Shown here one piece after another: positions 9,139 to 16,065 of a stretch of DNA of 64,000 nt; positions within the stretch are counted from its first letter, which is position 1, and every line of letters begins with the position of its first letter. Under the pieces are notes generated by a model. The model had not been told where the DNA came from. It made no database searches and worked only from the letters and a program-made list of their open reading frames with translations. Both the position numbers and the translations under genes were made by a program. The stretch comes from Chromatiales bacterium 21-64-14 (GTDB lineage Bacteria > Pseudomonadota > Gammaproteobacteria > 21-64-14). The DNA is taken from contig NCBI01000007.1 of assembly GCA_002255365.1 (NCBI GenBank), positions 1-64,000 of the forward strand, in the 5' to 3' direction.

Positions 9139-9155
9139 CGCTACGCGCGGATTGC
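9139..9155 (+). repeat. Short dispersed repeat, copy 2
   Basis: Reads CGCTACGCGCGGATTGC, one base different from the copy at 5581. It lies 20 bases after the stop of the HPF-like gene. Confidence 0.5.
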
Positions 9156-9193
9156 TTGGTCAATGTGACGGGCGGTCTCAGCCCTAAGGCCGA

Positions 9194-9610
9194 TCAGGGT
9201 TGATGGGAATAGAATTGTTTTGCCTGGACCTTGTCGTCCAGGAACTGAATCGTGATGGTGGCGCCGTCCCGCGCTTTCCAAGTGGCGGAGGTGCCGGAGA
9301 AATCGCCGAACTGGATGCCAGAGGATTCCGTCGGTTTTCCAAGGATCCCGCGCACTTGCTCCAGCGTCATGCCGGTCTTTACCTGGTCAAAGTTGGATTG
9401 GGTGATCTTTGATGCGCAGCCCGTGAGGGCCAGCGCCAGCAGGACGGGGAGGATCACGAGCCGCAGGGTTATCTTCCATCGGTCCGTAGTCCCACCCGAC
9501 CCGATGCGTCCCCGCACGAGGGTTACAGGTCCGCGCGGTATAGGCGCGGCGGATCGAACGGCGCCGGTGCCGGAGAGTGGGCGGGCGGTGCGGACGGAAG
9601 ATGGCTGCAC
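9194..9610 (-). CDS. Small DUF3862/BamE-like lipoprotein
   Basis: A lipoprotein with lipobox LTGC (cleavage before Cys at about residue 65 of the longest frame) after a hydrophobic run RLVILPVLLALA. The mature part has the SmpA/BamE-like fold signature NFDQVKTGMTLEQVRGILGK, then GTSATWKARDGATITIQFLDD. This most resembles DUF3862 proteins, outer-membrane-anchored and of unknown function. The true start is uncertain. The longest frame starts at 9610 but leaves about 45 non-signal residues before the hydrophobic run, so an internal GTG or CTG nearer 9480 is likely. No partner genes adjoin it. Confidence 0.72.
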   Translation of the reverse strand: MQPSSVRTARPLSGTGAVRSAAPIPRGPVTLVRGRIGSGGTTDRWKITLRLVILPVLLALALTGCASKITQSNFDQVKTGMTLEQVRGILGKPTESSGIQFGDFSGTSATWKARDGATITIQFLDDKVQAKQFYSHQP

Positions 9611-9822
9611 GTATCAGACCTCGAAGACGATGAAGGACGGTAACGCCCAGTATAACTGGAGGTCGCGTGCGGTCCCAGGCTCATGGGGGTCTGTCTGTAT
9701 CCCGTGGCGAGCGATGCGAGCCGAAAAAAACGTTCTGTCGTCGTTTGGCACTTGCACGGGAAGAATTGCCAAACCGCCTCTGTTAACGTAATCGATCAGA
9801 CATTCCGAGGGTTGTTTAGCCA

Positions 9823-9850
9823 CAAAAAAAGGGGCCGCGGCGGCGGCCCC
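9823..9850 (-). terminator. Rho-independent terminator of the OmpA-family gene
   Basis: On the minus strand an 8-bp perfect stem GGGGCCGC/GCGGCCCC with a 4-base loop is followed directly by seven T. It lies 35 bases past the stop of the OmpA-family gene at 9885. Confidence 0.9.
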
Positions 9851-9884
9851 TTGTCAGGACAGACCGGGAATGCCCGGCGGGCTG

Positions 9885-10550
9885 TTATTTGACTTCCTCG
9901 AACGCGGAGAAGTCCACGACGGTGCGCCGGTTGGGCGCCAGGCAGCCGATGAGCGCGTTACCGCGTTTGCCGTGGCAGCTCACCACCGGTGAGGCATCGC
10001 CGGCTCCGGTGACGGTGATGTAACTCGTCGGGATGCCCTTGCTTACCAGGTAGCTCTTGACCGCTTCGGCGCGGCGCAGGGAGAGCTTCTGGTTGTAGGG
10101 TTTGGAGCCGATACGGTCCGTGTAACCCGTGATATGAATCTGCGGTTCCTTGACGTCCTTTTTCAGCGTCGCAACGATGTCGTTCAGTTTATGTTGGCCA
10201 ATGGTGGTGAGGGTCGCGCCGTTGAACGCGAAGTACGCGTCCGCACCCAAGGTGATCGGCTTGAGTACCGTCTTCGGTGCCGGTGGGGCGGTTTCCACTG
10301 CGGCCATGGGTACCGACTCTGGAACCTTCGCCATCAGCCCCGGGTCGCATTGGGCGTTGGCATCGGCACGGACCCATTGCGAGGTACGTACGCACTGACC
10401 GGCGCTGTCGCGCACGTAATGACCTTCATTGTTGACGACATAGCCGGTGGGGCCGGCCGCGACCGCGGTGCCTGCGACTATACTGAGGCACGCGGCGATC
10501 GCTGCGCTGACGATGGCGGGACGTGTTGCGGCTCTTCTGTGAACTTTCAT
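9885..10550 (-). CDS. OmpA family protein
   Basis: A 221-aa exported protein. A signal peptide (residues 1-32, ending AVAA) precedes a short N-terminal segment with two Cys (QCVRTSQW, AQCDPG). From residue about 95 comes an OmpA-C peptidoglycan-binding domain: AYFAFNGATL, IHITGYTDRIGSKPYNQKLS, RRAEAVKSYLVSKGI and NRRTVVDF. The conserved Asp and Arg that hold diaminopimelate are in TDRIG and NRR. The N-terminal part is too short for a beta barrel, so it is likely a periplasmic or lipid-associated anchor. The ATG follows GGAGAG. A strong terminator follows, so it is probably monocistronic. Confidence 0.88.
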   Translation of the reverse strand: MKVHRRAATRPAIVSAAIAACLSIVAGTAVAAGPTGYVVNNEGHYVRDSAGQCVRTSQWVRADANAQCDPGLMAKVPESVPMAAVETAPPAPKTVLKPITLGADAYFAFNGATLTTIGQHKLNDIVATLKKDVKEPQIHITGYTDRIGSKPYNQKLSLRRAEAVKSYLVSKGIPTSYITVTGAGDASPVVSCHGKRGNALIGCLAPNRRTVVDFSAFEEVK

Positions 10551-10895
10551 GACGCTCTCCTATTTCAAAGATATTTTTTTGTAGTGGGTGGATTGCCCCG
10601 CTGCGCTCGGGGCCAGACAGTTCGAAATCTTGCGCCGGCATTACCCGCTGCATTTGAGGATTCGATGGTGAAGCTGCGGACCAGGAAACTACGCGATGGA
10701 CATTGCTTTAATTGTATCCGGTGGACGTATCGCGGCGAATGGCAGGGAACGACGCAGTACGGCCTCGGTCCCCTCACGGTAGAAGCTTACACCGGGGATT
10801 GGCCCTGTCAATATGCGTCGGCGGCACCAATAGCGGGTTGCGCGCCGTCAAATTTCCAGCGGTTCGCTAGCAGGGGAATTCCGGTACCGTGGGAT
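10551..10895. other. Gene-free upstream region of the OmpA-family gene
   Basis: No supported ORF. On the minus strand a TACAAT hexamer near 10713-10718, with a weak TTCGCC 17 bases upstream, may be the promoter of the OmpA-family gene, about 160 bases before its start codon. Confidence 0.3.
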
Positions 10896-11381
10896 TCAGG
10901 AAGTCGTGGCGCAGTGACTCAGGACGAGCTTGGGGGGGTTGGTGGAAAAGACGAACGGCGCGGTCTTCTCCAGGGCGCTGAGTCCCAGCAGGAGCCGCGT
11001 ACGCTGGGGAAACACAGCGGCGTCTACGTTATGCAACACACAGTCGCCACCCAGGGTCACGGCCTTGATCCGATACACCGGGACGGTGCGCCGGGTACCG
11101 TCCGCCATGATGCCCGTGAGGTCTTTGACATACACGGCGTCTCCGGAGCGTTGGAGTACCGCCAGGGTATCCTCGTTGATGGTCATATAGCCCGAACCGG
11201 TATCGACCATGAACTCCACCTTTCCGTAGCCGGTGATATCGCCTCCGACATAATAGGTGGAGGCGCCTCGATGGATCATGGGGATGGTGTGGCCGAATTG
11301 CCCCGCCTGGGTTGCCAGGACGGCCATGGCCAACCCGAGGAACACCAGGGCCTTGAGTTTAGGTTGCGGTCGCATGCCCAT
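10896..11381 (-). CDS. Retropepsin-like aspartic protease, exported
   Basis: A 161-aa single-domain aspartic protease of the bacterial TIGR02281 (clan AA) kind. The catalytic motif is VDTGSG in YGKVEFMVDTGSGYMTI, followed by the flap region and a final hydrophobic LLLGLSAL, where relatives have LLGM. Such proteins act as dimers. Residues 8-23 form a hydrophobic signal or anchor segment, so it is likely periplasmic. I chose the ATG at 11381 (another ATG lies at 11375) because the longer frame adds about 40 low-complexity residues before the signal. Substrate unknown. Confidence 0.8.
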   Translation of the reverse strand: MGMRPQPKLKALVFLGLAMAVLATQAGQFGHTIPMIHRGASTYYVGGDITGYGKVEFMVDTGSGYMTINEDTLAVLQRSGDAVYVKDLTGIMADGTRRTVPVYRIKAVTLGGDCVLHNVDAAVFPQRTRLLLGLSALEKTAPFVFSTNPPKLVLSHCATTS

Positions 11382-11639
11382 CTCAGCGACCGATTCCCGC
11401 GCTTCTGAACCCTTTCCCGCGCGGCAGCGACCGGTCCGGGTGGCGCACGGGGCGCGGGTCGATGATGGGTCGTTTAGGTGCCCATCGTCGGCGATATGAA
11501 GCACAAACTGTGGATTATGACCTATTTAGTGTGGACTGGCCGTTGCGACCAACACGCTATGGGTTTGGGGTGCAAGCGCGTGGCGCATCAGGTCCTACCG
11601 GGCGGGCCGCGCTTGATCCAGGACTCCGATGCAGGCGCG

Positions 11640-11691
11640 TTTAAAAAGAAGCCGCCCGCCCGGGGGGATTTCGAAACCGGGGGGCGGCAAG
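11640..11691 (-). terminator. Rho-independent terminator of the EF-hand gene
   Basis: On the minus strand the arms GCCGCCC and GGGCGGC enclose further pairing (CCCGG with CCGGG) and a TTTCGAAA tip, and are followed by CTTCTTTTT. It lies about 30 bases past the stop at 11718. Confidence 0.75.
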
Positions 11692-11717
11692 AGGCAGAAC
11701 GGTATTCCCGGGGCCGA

Positions 11718-12020
11718 TTACTCGGCGGGGTGGGAGTAGGTGCTGGACGCGGGTTTCACCCCATCCTCCGGCTTGCGGGCTTCCCACGCCGCAAAATCGG
11801 CCTCGTCCATCTTGCCGTCTTTGCTGACCTTCGCGAAGTCCTGATCCAGCGATTTCAGATGTTTCGCTTCGGATTGGTCGATATACCCGTCGTGATTGGC
11901 ATCCAGTTGCTGGAACTGCTGATGACTGAGGGCCTTTAGACCGGAATGATCGGATGCCGCTAGGGCTACACCGGTGGAAAGGGCCGTGAGGGTCAGGGCA
12001 AACAGCAGGGATTGCTTCAT
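11718..12020 (-). CDS. Small exported EF-hand protein
   Basis: A 100-aa protein with a signal peptide (MKQSLLFALTLTALSTGVALA). The first EF-hand loop is canonical: DANHDGYIDQSE, with acidic or Asn residues at positions 1, 3, 5, 9 and Glu at 12, so it should bind Ca2+. A second loop, around DFAKVSKDGKMDEADF, keeps DGKMDEADF but lacks a full set of ligands. The ATG at 12020 follows AGGAGG. Likely a periplasmic calcium-binding protein. It is transcribed divergently from the permease across an AT-rich spacer. Confidence 0.85.
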   Translation of the reverse strand: MKQSLLFALTLTALSTGVALAASDHSGLKALSHQQFQQLDANHDGYIDQSEAKHLKSLDQDFAKVSKDGKMDEADFAAWEARKPEDGVKPASSTYSHPAE

Positions 12021-12124
12021 CGTACGCTCCTCCTTCCTCTTACTTTGCGTCCTTTCGTGACCGGACCTACCCATGCCGCCGGGGTGGGTCACGGTACTCC
12101 GAAGAGCTATAGCAACTCTCATGC

Positions 12125-12172
12125 CAGTTCATATAAAATTATATTTAACAATTAGTTAATATAAATTAGCCC
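12125..12172. promoter_or_regulatory. AT-rich divergent promoter region
   Basis: About 45 bases are almost wholly A/T (tataaaattatatttaac, aattagttaatataaatt) in otherwise GC-rich DNA, between the leftward EF-hand gene and the rightward permease gene. Several TATAAT-like hexamers occur on both strands. It probably provides -10 or UP elements, or a nucleoid-protein site; no single promoter can be fixed by eye. Confidence 0.5.
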
Positions 12173-12190
12173 GACGGGTTTGGCCAGAAT

Positions 12191-12301
12191 CTGTTACCCA
12201 TGAGCGACACCAGCCCGGTGCGGGTACTCACGCTATCCAACCTTTCGCGTTTGAGCTCAGTACCGTGCGGCGGGTTTACCCGCTGTTGCCTATGAGCGAC
12301 A
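12191..12301 (+). repeat. Pair of 19-bp direct repeats upstream of the permease gene
   Basis: CTGTTACCCATGAGCGACA (12191-12209) and CTGTTGCCTATGAGCGACA (12283-12301) match at 17 of 19 bases, 92 bases apart. Each is preceded by CGGGTTT within 10-16 bases. They lie 140-250 bases before the permease start and could be operator sites or remnants of a mobile element end. Confidence 0.5.
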
Positions 12302-12443
12302 GTAGGACGGACGCCGGTGTTACCGCAGGTGCGATTCGAGGACGGGCTGTGTAAAGTCGCCAAGGGCGACGCCGAAGGGTTTGTTAGCGCCCGTCCGCGG
12401 GATTTCCGAAACGCCGCGACCGTCCACCGGAGACCGATACGCC

Positions 12444-13820
12444 ATGACCTTGTTCCGTACCAAGCCGATCAGCGCCGATACCGAAGACCGCGACGGGTCC
12501 CTGAAGCGGGTGTTGGGGGCGACAGATCTGGTCCTGATGGGCATCGGCGCCATTATTGGTGCTGGGATCTTCGTGTTGACCGGCCAGGCGGCCATCCAGG
12601 CGGGCCCCGCCATCGTGGTGTCCTTCGCGGTCTCCGGTCTCGCCTGCGCCTTCGCGGCGCTTGCCTACGCGGAACTGGCCTCCGCCATCGGTGGTTGCGG
12701 CAGTGCCTACGGTTACGCCTACGCGGGACTCGGGGAGTTCGTGGCCTGGATCATCGGCTGGGACCTGCTCCTCGAGTATGGGGTGGCGACGGCGGCGGTC
12801 TCCATCGGTTGGTCCGGCTATGTGAACAGCGCGTTGACCGCCATCGGGATCCCGTTGCCTGCGGACCTGCTCAATGGGCCCCTGGGCGGGGGCATCATCA
12901 ACCTGCCGGCGGTGCTGATCATCCTGCTGCTTGGGGTCCTGCTGGCGGTGGGTGTGCGCACCAGCGCGCGATTCAACGCCGCCATGGTGTTCGTGAAACT
13001 GCTCGCGATCGGCGTGTTCATCGCGGTCGCCACGTTTCACGTCGATCCAGCGAACTGGCATCCGTTCTTTCCGGCGGGTTGGAGCGGGACGATGCATGGG
13101 GCGGCGCTCATCTTCTTCGCCTACATCGGCTTCGACGCGGTGTCCACCGCGGCGGAGGAGACCCGCAATCCGCGCCGCGATTTGCCCATCGGAATTCTCG
13201 TTTCCCTGGCGGTCTGCACCGTACTCTACATGGTGGTATCCGGTCTGCTGACCGGTATCGTGCCTTACTACACCTTGACCGGCGCCTCGCCGGTGGCCGA
13301 TGCCATGCTGCATATCCATGAGCGTTGGGTGGCGGCGATGATCTCCGCCGGCGCCATCGCCGGGCTCACCACGGTGATGTTGGTTCTGTACTACGGGTTG
13401 ACCCGTATCTGCCTGGCCATGTCCCGGGATGGCCTGCTGCCGCCGCTGTTCTCTGCGGTCCATCCCCGCACGCATACCCCGGTACGGGTCATCCTGGTAA
13501 GCGGCGTGTTCATGGCTGCGGTCGCCGGTTTTACCCCGATCGGTGACGTGGCGGAATTGGTGAACATCGGGACCCTGGCGGCGTTCGTGCTGGTGTGCGC
13601 CGGGGTTATGGTGTTGCGCCGCACCCAACCCGATCTTCCGCGTCCGTTCCGTACCCCCTGGAGTCCCCTGGTTCCGCTTCTGGGAATCGGCTTTTGCATA
13701 TATCTGATGGTGAGTTTGCCGCTGGTGACCTGGATGCGTTTCGTGATCTGGATGGCCCTCGGGCTGGTGGTGTACTTCAGCTACTCACGGATGCACAGCG
13801 TCCTGGCTACGGAGCCGTAA
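12444..13820 (+). CDS. APC-superfamily amino acid permease (CAT-like)
   Basis: A 458-aa inner-membrane amino-acid transporter of the APC superfamily, closest in pattern to cationic amino acid transporters. Segment 1 carries the substrate-binding unwound motif GIGAIIGAGIFVLTG. Segment 6 carries FFAYIGFDAVSTAAEETRNP, and a following loop LYYGLTRICLAMSRDGLLP is typical of the family. About 12 hydrophobic segments are visible. I prefer the ATG at 12444 over the in-frame TTG at 12381, because homology starts just after it and GGAG lies upstream. No metabolic partner genes adjoin it, so substrate is unknown. Confidence 0.87.
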   Translation: MTLFRTKPISADTEDRDGSLKRVLGATDLVLMGIGAIIGAGIFVLTGQAAIQAGPAIVVSFAVSGLACAFAALAYAELASAIGGCGSAYGYAYAGLGEFVAWIIGWDLLLEYGVATAAVSIGWSGYVNSALTAIGIPLPADLLNGPLGGGIINLPAVLIILLLGVLLAVGVRTSARFNAAMVFVKLLAIGVFIAVATFHVDPANWHPFFPAGWSGTMHGAALIFFAYIGFDAVSTAAEETRNPRRDLPIGILVSLAVCTVLYMVVSGLLTGIVPYYTLTGASPVADAMLHIHERWVAAMISAGAIAGLTTVMLVLYYGLTRICLAMSRDGLLPPLFSAVHPRTHTPVRVILVSGVFMAAVAGFTPIGDVAELVNIGTLAAFVLVCAGVMVLRRTQPDLPRPFRTPWSPLVPLLGIGFCIYLMVSLPLVTWMRFVIWMALGLVVYFSYSRMHSVLATEP

Positions 13821-13825
13821 CGCCT

Positions 13826-13842
13826 CGCTACGCGCAGATTAT
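13826..13842 (+). repeat. Short dispersed repeat, copy 3
   Basis: Reads CGCTACGCGCAGATT followed by AT. It lies six bases after the permease stop and abuts the 3' end of the convergent radical SAM gene. The other copies are at 5581 and 9139. Confidence 0.5.
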
Positions 13843-13850
13843 TTGGACGA

Positions 13851-15299
13851 CTAGAAGCTGCGTAGTTGCTGGCGGGTGGGTTCGGCGCAGCAGTACCAGG
13901 CCTCCGAAAGACGCGGGATTGCCGTGCCGAAGCCGCGTTCCGGCAGCGCTGGGGCGGGTGTGCCGAGGGCCGCGTGGGCCAACTCCCAGATGCGGAGAAA
14001 GACCGCGCCGCGCGCCAGTCCCTGTCCTTCCGCTTGGGCCGCCCAATCCTGAACCGCCTCCTGCAGGGTGTCCACGCGCGCGTCTTCGTGGCGCCAGGGA
14101 TAACCCAGGATCTCGGGTTCGAAGTCACCGAGTCGTGCCCGGAAGCCGGGGATCTTCAGCAGGTGAGAGCCTTCGGGGACCAGCAGGCGAATGCTGAGTT
14201 GCACCGGCGGTACGCTCTCCACCAGCCGCAAGGCCACCAGGCGACGCAACAGAGTAACGTAGCCCTCCAGGCTGGTCCACGGGGTGAAGGGCACGAAGGT
14301 CGGTGCCAGGGCGATGCCTGCGGATTCCAGCAGCGCCACGGCACGGTCGAGGTCCGCGCCGCTGTGATGTTTGTCCAGGTGCTTCAGCACCTCGTCATCC
14401 ACGGATTCCACGGCGCTGGTGATGAACAGGCAGCCGGTTTGGCGCAGTTCCGGCAGCAGTGCCGCGTTGTCGATCAGATGCTGGATCTTGATGGTCGCAT
14501 CGTAGGTCAGCTCGGGAAACTCCCGGTGCAGTGCATGGACCAGCTTGCGGGCGTGAGTGGGACCGTTCAGGAAGTCCGGATCACCGAAGGAGATGTGCTG
14601 AGCGCCCGCGGCTACCTGCTGGCGGATGTCGTCCAGCACCACGTCCATGGACACCACCCGGAACCGGCCCTGGTAGACCGGTACCACCGGGCAGTGGCGA
14701 CACAAATGTTTGCAGCCCCGGCTTGCCTCCGCGAAGCCCACCACGCGGGTGGCGCCGTCGGGCAGCATGAGGTGGGTGTAGCGCTTGAGGGGTGGGAGTC
14801 CGCTGCGGTCCGGGGTCCGGAATTCGATCTTGCCCAGGTCCACCATCGGGGTGGGGTCGGCGGCGGGGCGGCGCCCCTCTTGCACCGCTTGCGCCAGTGC
14901 CAGGAGCCGGGGTTCACACTCACCCCCGAGGATGGTGTCGATCCCCAGCCGGTGGAGCAGACCCGCATTGACCGGTGCGTACAGTCCGTAGGCGCACAGG
15001 TGGGCGTCCGGGGCCAGGGCGCGGATCCGGGGTAGCGCCTCTACCGCGATCCGGGTGGCGGTGTGCATTCCCAGATAGAGCGCTACCAGTTTGGCGCCCG
15101 CCAACACCTGCGGCTCGAGCCGCTGCAGGGACAGATCCAGGCAGGCCACCTCCAGACCCGCTGTGTTCAGCCACGCGGCGGGTTGCGCCAAGGCAAAGGG
15201 CTGGCGGCCGAGTTCGTAGGGGCTGATCAGTACCACCCGGCATCCGGTCGCGGTGGGTTGGGTGGGGGAATCGGGCTGTCGTAGGGGGCGTTGCGGCAT
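13851..15299 (-). CDS. B12-binding-type radical SAM protein with CCAEP tail
   Basis: A 482-aa radical SAM enzyme. Residues 20-150 resemble a cobalamin-binding Rossmann domain (VVLISPYELGRQPFAL, HLCAYGLYAPVNAGLL). The [4Fe-4S]-SAM motif CxxxCxxC is C196, C200, C203 in ASRGCKHLCRHC. After the TIM-barrel part the C-terminus reads WYCCAEP, residues 468-474. This matches the NCBI-described family of CUAEP/CCAEP-tail radical SAM (seleno)proteins, where some members have selenocysteine at the first or second Cys position; here both codons encode Cys. The function of the family is unknown. It is convergent with the permease gene and stands alone. Confidence 0.85.
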   Translation of the reverse strand: MPQRPLRQPDSPTQPTATGCRVVLISPYELGRQPFALAQPAAWLNTAGLEVACLDLSLQRLEPQVLAGAKLVALYLGMHTATRIAVEALPRIRALAPDAHLCAYGLYAPVNAGLLHRLGIDTILGGECEPRLLALAQAVQEGRRPAADPTPMVDLGKIEFRTPDRSGLPPLKRYTHLMLPDGATRVVGFAEASRGCKHLCRHCPVVPVYQGRFRVVSMDVVLDDIRQQVAAGAQHISFGDPDFLNGPTHARKLVHALHREFPELTYDATIKIQHLIDNAALLPELRQTGCLFITSAVESVDDEVLKHLDKHHSGADLDRAVALLESAGIALAPTFVPFTPWTSLEGYVTLLRRLVALRLVESVPPVQLSIRLLVPEGSHLLKIPGFRARLGDFEPEILGYPWRHEDARVDTLQEAVQDWAAQAEGQGLARGAVFLRIWELAHAALGTPAPALPERGFGTAIPRLSEAWYCCAEPTRQQLRSF

Positions 15300-15400
15300 G
15301 GGGGATCGTCCGGGTTCTGAGGACAGGCACGCGCACGCGCCGGGAAGCTATTGTACCGGATCCTTCCGCGCCTGTGGGGCGGCGGACCGCAACCGCGGGG

Positions 15401-15430
15401 AAAAAGGCGGGGTGCCTGCGGGGGCACCCC
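15401..15430 (-). terminator. Possible rho-independent terminator
   Basis: On the minus strand GGGGTGCC/GGCACCCC forms an 8-bp stem with a 6-base loop, followed by CCGCC and five T. It points left, about 100 bases upstream of the radical SAM gene, and could end a transcript from the unexplained stretch to its right. Confidence 0.5.
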
Positions 15431-16065
15431 GTAAACATTTCAAGAAGGATCCAAACGGACTGCAGAACCGACCCGGCAGGCGTCCGTCTGCCGGCCCGAG
15501 TTTGAGATGCAGCAGAATTCATGCCAGCTGATTATTTTGGCGCCCGGAGGGTGCGCCCGCGATCCGTAGGCCGGTTAGCGCTTTGAAAACCTGGGAAACC
15601 CCCATGGGTGTGGGCGTATTGCAGCACCGTCGCTTCGCAGCGCGCGTTGTCGTGGGAAACATCGGTTCCTGGTGGCGTGTCGGCGTAGTCGGCTAGGATT
15701 GGGGCGCGCGCGGAGGGGGGGCCGCCGGAGCTTTTGACCTGCGCGGGGTTGTGGGCGCCCGGGACCGCCGGCGCGCACGGGGTCCGTGCCCTCGCGCTTC
15801 GAGCCGCTGAGCTCCCAGGGCAACGATCCGCAGTGGACATGACCCGGGTGCGTGGGAGTCCGGCTGCCGATGGATAGGACGGATGGACGCGGATCCTGGG
15901 GGTGATCAAGCGGTTGAGATCAAGAGTACCGTGCCGGAGCCGATATGACGTTGGGTGGGTTCCGGCGTGGCGCGGGCCTCAGGGTGCGTCGATCCGGACG
16001 GATCCCCAGGACAGGAGCTCAGCAGCGTGCTGCAGCGCGCTGCCGGGGCGGAGGGAACAGACGTG
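15431..16065. other. Unexplained gene-free stretch
   Basis: About 630 bases without a recognisable gene. A 125-codon minus-strand frame (15532-15909) is open, but its Arg/Pro/Ala-rich composition has no family-like motif. With the leftward terminator-like hairpin at 15401, either an unrecognised small RNA or a decayed leftward gene is possible. It must also contain the promoter for the VWA gene. Confidence 0.35.

Noticed and set aside
9614-9823. Minus-strand 69-codon ORF upstream of the DUF3862 lipoprotein gene
   Set aside because: It has no ribosome-binding site or family-like pattern, and it runs to the edge of a transcription terminator.
10134-11408. Plus-strand 424-codon open frame
   Set aside because: It is antisense to the clear OmpA-family and retropepsin-like genes. 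Its composition has no family-like motifs and long antisense frames are expected at this GC content.
12170-12443. Possible riboswitch upstream of the amino-acid permease
   Set aside because: GCCGAAGGG resembles part of the glycine riboswitch core, but the other conserved segments (for example the CUCUCAGG-like strand) are absent, so no known class can be supported by eye.
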